A DNA stretch of 64,000 bases from Gemmatimonas sp. UBA7669 (GTDB taxonomy: Bacteria; Gemmatimonadota; Gemmatimonadetes; Gemmatimonadales; Gemmatimonadaceae): assembly GCF_002483225.1 (NCBI RefSeq), contig NZ_DLHL01000047.1, positions 1 through 64,000 of the forward strand, read 5' to 3'. Below the pieces are notes generated by a model. The model was not told the origin of the DNA. It searched no databases and was given only the letters and a program-made list of their open reading frames with translations. The position numbers and the translations under genes are program-made. Shown in pieces: positions 25,450 through 33,437 of the stretch; the first letter of the stretch is position 1, and each line of letters begins with the position of its first letter.

Positions 25450-27057
25450 ATGTCGCGTCCCCTCGTCTGGCCCGCGCTGCTGGCTGCCCTCATGGCCGCC
25501 GTGGTTTCGCCAACGGCTCCGCTGACGGCGCAGGCTACCACGCATCCTCCGCGGCCCACACTGGTCGTGCTGCTCACGGTGGACCAGTTCCGCGAGGACT
25601 ACCTCGCGCGCTTCGGCCATCAGTTCACTGGAGGCCTGGCCCGACTGCTCAAGGGCGGCGCGCGCTTTGCCAACGCGCATCACGACCACGCCATTACGGA
25701 AACGGCACCTGGTCACGCCAGCTTGCTGTCGGGGCGCTTCCCGCGCTCCACCGGCATCATGATGAACAGCATCGGCGTGGAGGACGACGACGCGCCGCTG
25801 CTTGCCGGCGGCTATGGACCCGGCGCCTCGCCCAGACGCTTTCAGGGCAGCACGCTCGTGGATTGGATGCAGGACGCCGATCGCAACACCCGCGTGCTGT
25901 CGGTGTCCATGAAGGACCGCGGCGCCATTCTGCCGGTGGGTCGTGCCCGCACCAACGTCTACTGGTATTCCATCGACGGCCGCTTCCTCACCAGTCGCTA
26001 CTACCGGCGTGATCTGCCCGACTGGGTGCGCGACTTCAACGCGCGCGGCAACGTGGCCCGCTATGCCGGTCGCAGCTGGGAGTTGCTGCTGCCCGACAGC
26101 GCCTACCGCGAGCGCGACAGCGTGTCCATCGAGATGGGAGGCCGTCACTACACGTTTCCGCATACGCTCACCGACGATGTCATGGACGCGGGCAGTGACA
26201 TTCGCATCACGCCCTTCATCGACGACATCACCGTGGACTTCGCGCTCGCAGGTGTCGAGGCCCTTGGCCTTGGCCGCGGTCCGACCACCGACGTGCTGGC
26301 CGTATCACTCTCGGCCACCGATGTCATCGGACACAACTACGGCCCCGACTCGCGCGAGATTCACGACCAGGTGCTGCGTGTCGATCGCAACATCGGCCGC
26401 TTCCTCGATTCGCTCTACACGCTGCGAGATTCCAGTCGCATCACGGTGGTGTTCACCTCGGACCATGGGGTGGGCAGCATTCCCGAGCTGGCGCCGGACA
26501 GTGTACAGCCGTTCCCGCGGCGCGTCAGCGTCCGGCCACTCATGCGCGAGCTGCGGGCCCGCCTCCGCGAGCGTGGTGTGGACACCCAGGCCGTGGCACT
26601 CGACGTCAATCTGCTGCTGGCCAACCGCAATGCCTTCCGCAGCGATGGCCAGCGTGACGAGATCATCGAGTGGTTTGCCTCGCGGGTGCGTGAGCTCCCG
26701 GGCATGGCGCGGGTGGACCGTTTCACTACCCTCATGCGCGACACGGTCAGCTCGGAGGTCGCACGGCGCTGGGCCCACCAGTTCCCCTATCCGTCCAATC
26801 TCGAACTGGTCTTCACGCTCGATAAGCTCAGCACCTGGGGTGGCAACATCGCCTCACACGGCTCGCCCTGGCCCTACGACTCCCAGGTGCCGATCATCTT
26901 CGCCGGTGCCGGCATCACGCCGGGGCATCACACCCAGTTCGTGCGCACAGTGGACATTGCGCCCACGCTGGCCGACCTGCTGGGCGTCAAAGTCGGCGAG
27001 AAAATTGACGGGGTCCCGCTGCCGATTACCGGGGCGCGCGCCAACGCCCCCCGGTAA
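25450..27057 (+). CDS. Exported PafA-like alkaline phosphatase / type I phosphodiesterase
   Basis: 535 residues with a signal peptide (LVWPALLAALMAAVVSPTAPLTAQA). It belongs to the alkaline phosphatase superfamily: TLVVLLTVDQFREDYLARF has the first metal-binding Asp, ITETAPGHASLLSGR holds the Thr nucleophile, TDVLAVSLSATDVIGHNYGPDS carries the Asp/His ligands, and VVFTSDHGVGSIPE the Asp-His pair. The late ASHGSPWPYDSQVPIIFAG block gives the last His. It is close to PafA/NPP-type enzymes that hydrolyse phosphate mono- or diesters in the periplasm. The ATG at 25450 was chosen for the signal peptide. The 233-bp divergent gap to the DUF4956 gene shows nothing distinctive. Confidence 0.9.
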   Translation: MSRPLVWPALLAALMAAVVSPTAPLTAQATTHPPRPTLVVLLTVDQFREDYLARFGHQFTGGLARLLKGGARFANAHHDHAITETAPGHASLLSGRFPRSTGIMMNSIGVEDDDAPLLAGGYGPGASPRRFQGSTLVDWMQDADRNTRVLSVSMKDRGAILPVGRARTNVYWYSIDGRFLTSRYYRRDLPDWVRDFNARGNVARYAGRSWELLLPDSAYRERDSVSIEMGGRHYTFPHTLTDDVMDAGSDIRITPFIDDITVDFALAGVEALGLGRGPTTDVLAVSLSATDVIGHNYGPDSREIHDQVLRVDRNIGRFLDSLYTLRDSSRITVVFTSDHGVGSIPELAPDSVQPFPRRVSVRPLMRELRARLRERGVDTQAVALDVNLLLANRNAFRSDGQRDEIIEWFASRVRELPGMARVDRFTTLMRDTVSSEVARRWAHQFPYPSNLELVFTLDKLSTWGGNIASHGSPWPYDSQVPIIFAGAGITPGHHTQFVRTVDIAPTLADLLGVKVGEKIDGVPLPITGARANAPR

Positions 27058-27072
27058 CGGCGGGTCTGAACC

Positions 27073-27426
27073 TCAGGTGATGGGATCGATTTCCCGCACC
27101 GCCATCCCGCCACGCGTTTGCGCGTGCGGACAGGTGACGGCAATGGCCACCGCCTCTTCGTAGTCCGCGGCTTCGATGATGAAGTAGCCCGACACCACCT
27201 CGCGCACCTCGGCGTACGGGCCATCACGCACCACCACCTTGCCGCCCTCACTGCGCACCACCTTGCCGCCCTCGTCGCGCAACTTCTCGCCGCCGCGCAA
27301 CTTTCCGCGGGCCGCCAGGTCATCCGACCACGCATTGTATCGCGCGATCAGGTCCTGAAAGTCGGCCGGTGAGTAATCGGCATATTCGCTCGGATCATCG
27401 GACAGGAGCAGCATGAACTTGGGCAT
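27073..27426 (-). CDS. YCII-related (DGPF-domain) protein
   Basis: 117 residues, one ferredoxin-like YCII domain: MPKFMLLLSDDP, a helix around YSPADFQDLIARYNAWSDDL, the hallmark VVRDGPYAEVREVVSGYFIIEA (DGPF-type motif) and a C-terminal strand ending AVREIDPIT. Genes of this type are the standard partners of ECF42 sigma factors, and one is divergently encoded here only 33 bp away. The biochemical role is unknown; the family is thought to include small enzymes or ligand binders under sigma control. The start at 27426 (MPKF) is the family's normal N-terminus. Confidence 0.9.
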   Translation of the reverse strand: MPKFMLLLSDDPSEYADYSPADFQDLIARYNAWSDDLAARGKLRGGEKLRDEGGKVVRSEGGKVVVRDGPYAEVREVVSGYFIIEAADYEEAVAIAVTCPHAQTRGGMAVREIDPIT

Positions 27427-27459
27427 CGGGTGCGTCCTCGAAAGCAGGTGGTGAGCGGA

Positions 27460-28884
27460 ATGCCGGACCCTCTGTCTGGCTCCGCGTATGACGGTGACGC
27501 AGGGTCGTCGCCGGAATCGACATGGTCGGCCAATGTTGCGCCATGGGATCCCACGCGCTCGCCCCTGGCACACCCGCGCGGCTTCCGGGACGCGGCGGCT
27601 CTGCTCACCTCGCGCCTCCTGGCGCGGCATGGCATGGCCAATCTCGATCGCATCGAGGACGCCGTGCAGGAAGCCTTTGTTGCCGCCGCCCGCACCTGGC
27701 CGCTGCGCGGTGAGCCCACCCAGCCGCTGGCCTGGCTCTCACGCGTGGCCGAACGTCGCTACCTCGACCTGGGTCGCGCCACGCGCCGCTGGGTGGCTGA
27801 AGACGACCGTGTGCCGGCGGCCGACGTTGCCAGCGAATCGGACGGTGTCTTCACGCATGCGGACCACGATCCGCTGCCCCTGCTCTTCATGTGCTGCCAC
27901 CCCGCGCTCAGCAGCGAGTCGCGCGTGGCCCTCACGCTCAAGCAGGTCTCGCAGCTCAGCGTGCCGGAAATCGCCCGCCTGCTCGACGCGGAACCGTCGG
28001 CCGTGGCCCAGCGCCTCGTGCGGGCCAAGCGCAGCCTGCAGGGTGAACGCAGCACGTTTGTCGTGCCGGGTGATGCAGAGTTGCCGGCCCGTCTCGACGA
28101 CGTCCTCATGGTGTGCTACGCGCTGTTCACCGCCGGCCATTTGCCCACCGATGATGAGGCGCCGCTCGAGGCCACACGTTCCGTGGAGGCCCTGCGCCTC
28201 GTGGAAATGCTGCGACGCTGGCCGCCCACCGCGCAGCCGGCCACGCATGCGCTGGCCGCGCTCTGCTGGTTCACGGTGGCACGACTGCCGGCCCGCGTGG
28301 TAGACGGTGCGCTGGTGCCGCTCGACGCCCAGGATCGCACGCGCTGGGACCGACGCTGTCTCGCCCGCGGCGTCGCGGCACTGCGCGCGTCGCTGTCCGG
28401 ACCCGAGCTCACCCGCTATCACGTGGAGGCGCATCTCGCGTCCCTGCACAGTCTCGCCCCGTCATTTGACGAGACGCCCTGGGAGGCGGTGGTGCGAGGC
28501 TACGAGCGCTTGCTCACCATCGCCCCTTCGGTATCTGCCCACCTCGCCCGCGCCGTGTCGCTGGGCCATGCCGGACGCCACCAGGAGGCCATGGCGGCCC
28601 TCGCGGTGGCCAGCACCACGGGAGCCTCGTCGACCGGCAGTGAACGCCCTGAGTGGTATGCCACCGCCGCCACCCTGGCCTTGCTGCGCGGTTCGCCGGC
28701 CGAGGCCGTCCTCGCCTATGAGCGGGCCCTCACCTGCCCTGCCGATGACGACGCGCACCAGGTGGCGGTGCGCGCCTTCTGGCAGGAGCGCCTCTCTGCG
28801 GCCCGGGCGCTTGCCTCCGCCAACGGCCCGGCGCCGTCCACTGTCCGTCCCCCGGTGCCCACAACAGACGCTGAGCCCCTCTAG
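27460..28884 (+). CDS. ECF42-type RNA polymerase sigma factor with C-terminal TPR-like extension
   Basis: 474 residues, far longer than a classic ECF sigma factor. Sigma region 2 spans about residues 45-115 (LDRIEDAVQEAFVAAARTWP; PLAWLSRVAERRYLDLGRA). Region 4 is about 150-200 (ALTLKQVSQLSVPEIARLLDAEPSAVAQRL). The remaining ~270 residues are helical, TPR-like (DUF6596), including YEAPLEATRS-type and ALAVAST repeats. ECF42 factors work without an anti-sigma factor, need this extension, and control adjacent YCII genes. The ATG at 27460 leaves only 33 bp to the divergent YCII gene, so the promoters must overlap or lie partly in the coding sequence. A YCII-activating role is inferred from family knowledge. 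Confidence 0.88.
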   Translation: MPDPLSGSAYDGDAGSSPESTWSANVAPWDPTRSPLAHPRGFRDAAALLTSRLLARHGMANLDRIEDAVQEAFVAAARTWPLRGEPTQPLAWLSRVAERRYLDLGRATRRWVAEDDRVPAADVASESDGVFTHADHDPLPLLFMCCHPALSSESRVALTLKQVSQLSVPEIARLLDAEPSAVAQRLVRAKRSLQGERSTFVVPGDAELPARLDDVLMVCYALFTAGHLPTDDEAPLEATRSVEALRLVEMLRRWPPTAQPATHALAALCWFTVARLPARVVDGALVPLDAQDRTRWDRRCLARGVAALRASLSGPELTRYHVEAHLASLHSLAPSFDETPWEAVVRGYERLLTIAPSVSAHLARAVSLGHAGRHQEAMAALAVASTTGASSTGSERPEWYATAATLALLRGSPAEAVLAYERALTCPADDDAHQVAVRAFWQERLSAARALASANGPAPSTVRPPVPTTDAEPL

Positions 28885-28893
28885 CTTAGCGAC

Positions 28894-30000
28894 ATGCGCC
28901 CCGACTCCACGCCAACACCGCCCCCCGCATCACCCTGGGGCACTTGGTGGCTCATCTCAGGAGCCTGGTGGACGCTCAACGCCATCACGCACGCGTCGTC
29001 GCGGGCGTCCATGAATGGCGTCCCCTTTCTCGAAGCCGCCAAGTACGACAGCATCAGCGCGGCGCTCTGGGTCCCATTCACCGTGCTGGCCTTCTGGCTG
29101 GCGGAGCGCGCGCCCGTCACCCGGCACTCCTGGTCGCGGTCAGTGCCGCTGGTGCTGCTGGCTACGGCCGGCGTGGTGCTCGCGCGCGCCGTGTTTGTCA
29201 TCGTCACCGATCCGATTCTTCGCTGGTATCCGGCGCCGCCCACGTTTCGCGAGGTGTTCATCACCTCCATTGCGAACAACTTCTTTCTCTTCCTGTTGTT
29301 CGTGGGCGCCGGGCACGGCCTGGTGTATGCGCGCCGCATTCGCGAGCGCGAGGAGCTGCTGGCCCGCGCAGAGCTGCGCCATCTCAAGGCCCAATTGCAC
29401 CCGCACTTTCTCTTCAATACGCTGAACGCCATCTCGGCCTACGTACGGGCCGAGCCCGACACGGCCGTGCAGATGATTGCGCGGCTCAGCACCTTGCTGC
29501 GTCACGCGCTGCAACGTGCCGGCACGCAGGAAGTCTCGCTCGAAGAAGAACTCTCCATCGTCGCAGCCTACGTGGACATCGAACAGGTCCGCTTCGACGA
29601 TCGCCTGCGCGTGGTCTGGCAGATCGCGCCCGACACGCTTGGCGCCACGGTCCCCCATCTGCTGCTGCAACCACTGGTCGAGAACGCCATCCGCCACGGC
29701 CTCGCGCCGCTCAGTCGGACCGGCACCGTGGAGATTCGCGCCGAGCGCCGCGACAATTCACTGCACCTGCTCGTGCGCGATGACGGCGTGGGCCTTGCGG
29801 GTTTGCCTCGCACGTTCGTCGCGAACACGCCTCCATCCCGCGACCAGCTCACTGCATCGTCCGGCGTGGGACTCAGCAACGCGAGGGCGCGCCTCCAGCA
29901 GCTCTACGGCGAAGCCCATGACTTTGTCCTCGACACGCGCGACCCGCAGGGCCTCGACGTGTGCATCGTTTTGCCCTATCGCCCGTTCGCACGGAGTTGA
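28894..30000 (+). CDS. LytS/YehU-type sensor histidine kinase
   Basis: 368 residues. Four transmembrane helices (WWLISGAWWTLNAI; ALWVPFTVLAFWLAERAP; VLLATAGVVLARAVFVIV; NFFLFLLFVGAGHGLVYA) are followed by a linker and the His_kinase (PF06580) phospho-acceptor LKAQLHPHFLFNTLNAISA. HATPase motifs include LVENAIRHGLAP, RDDGVGLAG and GVGLSNARARLQQLYG. Kinases of this class work with LytTR-type regulators, and such a gene follows after a 3-bp gap. It starts 9 bp after the sigma-factor gene on the same strand, so run-through transcription is possible. The signal sensed is unknown; there is no extracytoplasmic domain. Confidence 0.92.
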   Translation: MRPDSTPTPPPASPWGTWWLISGAWWTLNAITHASSRASMNGVPFLEAAKYDSISAALWVPFTVLAFWLAERAPVTRHSWSRSVPLVLLATAGVVLARAVFVIVTDPILRWYPAPPTFREVFITSIANNFFLFLLFVGAGHGLVYARRIREREELLARAELRHLKAQLHPHFLFNTLNAISAYVRAEPDTAVQMIARLSTLLRHALQRAGTQEVSLEEELSIVAAYVDIEQVRFDDRLRVVWQIAPDTLGATVPHLLLQPLVENAIRHGLAPLSRTGTVEIRAERRDNSLHLLVRDDGVGLAGLPRTFVANTPPSRDQLTASSGVGLSNARARLQQLYGEAHDFVLDTRDPQGLDVCIVLPYRPFARS

Positions 30001-30003
30001 CCC

Positions 30004-30786
30004 ATGGCCCCGGCCAGTGGCGTGGTGGCCCCCACGCGCATCCCCGTTCTCATTGCCGACGACGAAGCGCCGGCCCGTCTTGGGCTTCGCAACATGCTCG
30101 AGCGCCATGCCGACGTGCAGGTGGTGGGTGAGGCCCGAAGCGGACTCGAAGCCATCGGCGCCATCGAGAGCCTGCGTCCGGAACTGGTGTTCCTCGACGT
30201 GCAGATGCCCGACGGTGATGGCTTCGAGGTCATCCGTCAGGTGGGCGCGGACCGCATGCCGGTGGTGATCTTCTCCACCGCCTTCGACGAGCATGCGCTG
30301 CGTGCCTTCGAGGCGCATGCGCTCGACTATCTGCTCAAGCCCTACGATCAGCTGCGCTTCGACGCCGCGCTCGACAAGGCCCGTGAACGCCTGCAGCGCC
30401 GCGCCATCGACGAACGGCTGCTGCACTTCCTCGAGCGGGTGGACGAGCGGACCCGATTCCTGCAGCGCATCGTCGTGCGAAACGGGGCGCGCACGCAGTT
30501 CGTGCCGGTCTCACAGGTGGACTACCTCGAAGCCGATGCCAACTACGTGCGCGTGTGGTCGGGTGACAAACATTGGCTGGTGCGCGAGACCCTCACCAAC
30601 CTCGAGCGTCAGCTCGACCCGACACGCTTCCTGCGCATTCATCGCTCACTCGTGGTGCATGTCACGCGCATTGTCGAGTTGGAATCGCTGTTCGCCGGCG
30701 AGTATGTGATCTCCCTCAGTACCGGCAAGAAGCTCACCAGCGGTCGCACGTTCCGCGCAGCCATTCAGGCCGCACTCGGCGTGTAA
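30004..30786 (+). CDS. LytTR-family response regulator
   Basis: 260 residues. The receiver domain (about 12-130) has VLIADDEAPARLG, the phospho-Asp in LVFLDVQMPDGDGFEV, FSTAFDEHA and the Lys in DYLLKPYD. The LytTR DNA-binding domain (about 155-258) has IVVRNGARTQFVPVSQVDYLEADANYVRV and FLRIHRSLVVHVTRI. It is the partner of the kinase directly upstream (3-bp gap). Possible targets include the PD40 lipoprotein gene 150 bp downstream. The gap between them begins with the palindrome CACGGT-TC-ACCGTG at 30799-30812, which could be a weak terminator or binding site. Confidence 0.93.
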   Translation: MAPASGVVAPTRIPVLIADDEAPARLGLRNMLERHADVQVVGEARSGLEAIGAIESLRPELVFLDVQMPDGDGFEVIRQVGADRMPVVIFSTAFDEHALRAFEAHALDYLLKPYDQLRFDAALDKARERLQRRAIDERLLHFLERVDERTRFLQRIVVRNGARTQFVPVSQVDYLEADANYVRVWSGDKHWLVRETLTNLERQLDPTRFLRIHRSLVVHVTRIVELESLFAGEYVISLSTGKKLTSGRTFRAAIQAALGV

Positions 30787-30798
30787 GGTCCGGTGGTC

Positions 30799-30812
30799 CA
30801 CGGTTCACCGTG
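30799..30812. promoter_or_regulatory. Short palindrome downstream of LytTR regulator
   Basis: CACGGT-TC-ACCGTG is a perfect inverted repeat with a two-base loop, 12 bp after the regulator stop and 124 bp before the PD40 lipoprotein ATG. A related ACCGTGGTTC string lies about 25 bp further on. It may be a binding site or short stem-loop; no T-run follows. Confidence 0.3.
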
Positions 30813-30936
30813 ACGCCGCGCCACATTCGTCACACAACCGTGGTTCAGTGTGGTCGGTCGGTCGATTGTGTGCACACAGCGCGGCGTTCTGCCGCACGAT
30901 GCATCTCACCGCACACACATTGGCACGGAGACACAC

Positions 30937-31932
30937 ATGCCCATCACGTCCACATTGGCCCGCCGCCATCTGCTGGTCGGCCTCGCGGCCTTCGGCATCG
31001 CCGCCTGCAGCGACGATGACTCCCCCGCGCAGTCGTTTGTCGGGCCCGACTTCCAGAATACCACGCCGTCCCCGTCGGTGCCGTCGATCTTTGCGCCCGG
31101 TGTCATCTCCATCGGTGATCGCGCCTGGCAGTGGCGCCTTACCCTGTCCCCGAACGGCAAGGAAGCCTACTTCGCGCGCAGCGCGCAGTTCTTCCCGTTC
31201 ACGCGGCAGGCCACGATTTACCACACGCGCCTGCAGAACGACGGCACGTGGAGCGCGCCCGTCGTGGCGTCGTTCTCGGGGCAGTACAGCGACATCGATC
31301 CGTTCATCTCTCCCGACAACCAGCGCCTGTATTTCTCCTCGGCACGACCGGTGAACGGCAGCCCGCGCCAGGACATCGACCTCTGGTATGTGCCGCGCCA
31401 GGGTGACGGGTGGGGCGCTCCGGTGCACCTCGGTGCCGAAGTCAATTCGCCGGACACCGACGAACTGTACGCGTCCGCCAGCGCGGACGGCACGCTGTAC
31501 TTTGCCAGTGGCCCCTTCTTCCCGCAGCCTGGCAAGCACTTTGACATCTACAGCGCCGAGCGTCGTGGTGAGGGCTTTGCGCCGCGCGTTGCCCTGCCCC
31601 TCACCGTCAACACGCAGCCACAGACGGGCGTGTCCGATCTGCAGGCGGCCTGGGATTTCAATCCGGAGATCTCGGTGGACGGCAAGACCCTCGTCTTCAC
31701 CTCACTCCGTCCCGGCGGGTTCGGGCTCGGCGATCTGTACGTGAGCAATCGTCAGGGCGGCACCTGGAGCCAGGCCCGCAACCTCGGCCCGCTGGTCAAC
31801 AGCGCCGACGACGAGTATCACCCCACCCTCTCCCGCAACAAGCAGACACTGTGGTTCGTGCGCGCCAATCTCGGCAAGCAGTTGCGTGGGGACTTCTACC
31901 ACGTGCGCACCTCGGCGCTGGACCTGCGCTGA
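30937..31932 (+). CDS. Lipoprotein with WD40-like (PD40/TolB-type) beta-propeller
   Basis: 331 residues. The N-terminus MPITSTLARRHLLVGLAAFG ends in a lipobox at Cys24 (GIAAC); the paired arginines before the hydrophobic run suggest Tat export. The mature protein contains several PD40 repeats: LSPNGKEAYFARSA, ISPDNQRLYFSSARP, SASADGTLYFASG, ISVDGKTLVFTSLRPGG and LSRNKQTLWFVRA. Such propellers occur in TolB and OmpA-linked periplasmic proteins. No catalytic residues are apparent. The ATG at 30937 starts the signal peptide directly; an upstream in-frame GTG-type extension is unlikely. A stem-loop terminator follows. Confidence 0.85.
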   Translation: MPITSTLARRHLLVGLAAFGIAACSDDDSPAQSFVGPDFQNTTPSPSVPSIFAPGVISIGDRAWQWRLTLSPNGKEAYFARSAQFFPFTRQATIYHTRLQNDGTWSAPVVASFSGQYSDIDPFISPDNQRLYFSSARPVNGSPRQDIDLWYVPRQGDGWGAPVHLGAEVNSPDTDELYASASADGTLYFASGPFFPQPGKHFDIYSAERRGEGFAPRVALPLTVNTQPQTGVSDLQAAWDFNPEISVDGKTLVFTSLRPGGFGLGDLYVSNRQGGTWSQARNLGPLVNSADDEYHPTLSRNKQTLWFVRANLGKQLRGDFYHVRTSALDLR

Positions 31933-31943
31933 CCTGATGGTCT

Positions 31944-31991
31944 GACCGTGTCGTGAGCACGAAGCGCGTGGTTCGTGCTCACGCCACGGTC
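31944..31991. terminator. Bidirectional stem-loop between convergent genes
   Basis: A long nested inverted repeat: GACCGTG (31944-31950) pairs with CACGGTC (31985-31991), and the inner CGTGAGCACGAA pairs with TTCGTGCTCACG around an 8-base loop. It sits 11 bp after the PD40 gene stop and 13 bp from the stop of the convergent phosphatase gene. There is no T-tract, but the position suits shared termination. Confidence 0.7.
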
Positions 31992-32004
31992 ACGATTGCG
32001 GTGG

Positions 32005-33282
32005 TCAGTTCTTCGTGGCCGCAAAGACCCCAAGCAGCGCGCGCCAATCGTTGGCGTTGAGGAGCTGAAAGCGGCGCAGCCGCGGCGAGGGTTCGGCCCA
32101 CGCCGAACGCTGCACGCCGATGTCGACCAGCCGCGGGACGTCCTGCTCCAGCAACAACGCCTTCGTGCCGCTCAAGGTGGCGTTCACATCGATCACACGC
32201 CCGTTGTGGAGTACCGCGATCGAGTCCACCTCCGTGTGTCCGATCACCACACGGTCCACGGCGAAGTGTCCAAGCGTGCGCTGAATGTGCTGGTCATCGG
32301 CCAGGGGATGTCCCTCCATACCCATGACCAGTCCGCGGTACTGCGTCACTGATGTGAGGCCCAACTGGTCGTCGCGAGTCCGTCCGGGACCGGACTTGCC
32401 CGCGAGATAGTCCCGACTCCGTGCGTTCAGCGTATCGATCGACAGCTGATCGCGCAGCACCGCCGGACTGACACCACCGTGCACATACAGCGTGCGTCCG
32501 ATGCGCAATGCCACCGGGCGGGTGCGCAGCCACTGACCCAGCACGGTATTGCTGTCGAGGAGTTGGTGGTAGCGCGCCAACTGCCGCATGGCGAAGTGAT
32601 GCTCGGCCTCGATGTCCTTGGTCACACCGGTCAGATTGTACTGCTCGTGATTGCCAAGCACGACATGCACCGCGCCTCCCGCGGCCTGCGCCTCGCCTTC
32701 GAGCCGATACAGTGTCCAGAGCAGCGGATATACCCATCGACCGCGATCCGTGGCGTCGCCCAGCACCACCACCTGTCCATTCCCGTAGGTCCAATGGCCA
32801 AGGGAATCGGTAATGCCCATGGCGCGGGCCCAAATTCCGAAGTAGGCGCTGTCTCCTTCGAGATCGCTCACGACCGCCACCCGTGGTGCGGCGGGAAGAT
32901 CTGCGGCTGGAACCGCTGCCGGTGCCCGCCACTGCCAGTGACTGCGCCGCCCCTCGCATTCGATGGTCACCGAGTCAGCCGGCAGTGTGTCACGCTCCAC
33001 ATGGTCGTCACAGTACCACGCAACTTCGTGTTGACCACCGCCCAGTCTACGCACAACCGGACCATGCATGGCATTGAGACTGGGAGCAGGCGCCACCACG
33101 GCCTGATCTGCCCGCCACTTGATCGCGCCCGATCCGACCGGTATCAGGATGCTTTCATACACACCGCCCGCCGTCTGTACGACCTGACTGCGGGACAGCC
33201 AAATGACCAGCCCCGCGGCCGCCACCCCAATTGTGCCAGCGGCGGCAATCAGTATCCGCCGCGCAATCCGTCGCATCCCCAT
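32005..33282 (-). CDS. Membrane-anchored PPP-like metallophosphoesterase
   Basis: 425 residues. An N-terminal helix (ILIAAAGTIGVAAAGLVIWL) probably anchors it in the membrane. The calcineurin-like domain (about residues 130-400) has VAVVSDLEGDSAY, VVLGDATDRGR, VVLGNHEQYNLTG, TLYVHGGVSP and VVIGHTEVDSI. These match the GDxHG / GDxxDRG / GNHE / H / GHT series of PPP and Shewanella-like phosphatases. The usual His of the first motif (D-x-H) is Glu here, which is odd because that residue normally binds metal. It probably dephosphorylates proteins or small phosphoesters at the cell envelope. The preceding 155 bp holds the terminator of the aminotransferase gene. Confidence 0.82.
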   Translation of the reverse strand: MGMRRIARRILIAAAGTIGVAAAGLVIWLSRSQVVQTAGGVYESILIPVGSGAIKWRADQAVVAPAPSLNAMHGPVVRRLGGGQHEVAWYCDDHVERDTLPADSVTIECEGRRSHWQWRAPAAVPAADLPAAPRVAVVSDLEGDSAYFGIWARAMGITDSLGHWTYGNGQVVVLGDATDRGRWVYPLLWTLYRLEGEAQAAGGAVHVVLGNHEQYNLTGVTKDIEAEHHFAMRQLARYHQLLDSNTVLGQWLRTRPVALRIGRTLYVHGGVSPAVLRDQLSIDTLNARSRDYLAGKSGPGRTRDDQLGLTSVTQYRGLVMGMEGHPLADDQHIQRTLGHFAVDRVVIGHTEVDSIAVLHNGRVIDVNATLSGTKALLLEQDVPRLVDIGVQRSAWAEPSPRLRRFQLLNANDWRALLGVFAATKN

Positions 33283-33396
33283 CGTTCCTCATCGGCTGCC
33301 GTTCGTTGCTGCGCACCAGACGTTGGTGGTGGCGGCCATACGACCCTGACAGGGCGGAGGATTCAAGATGGGACAGGATGAAAACGAGGCAGCTCA

Positions 33397-33435
33397 GCGC
33401 CCGACTCCCCGCCACAAAGCGAGGAGTCGGCGCGC
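33397..33435 (-). terminator. Stem-loop after aminotransferase gene
   Basis: GCGCCCGACTCC (33397-33408) pairs with GGAGTCGGCGCGC (33423-33435) with one bulged base around a 14-base loop. It is only a few bases past the aminotransferase stop (33438). On the minus strand a short TTTT lies about 14 bases beyond the stem, so it is an imperfect terminator. Confidence 0.5.
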
Positions 33436-33437
33436 AC

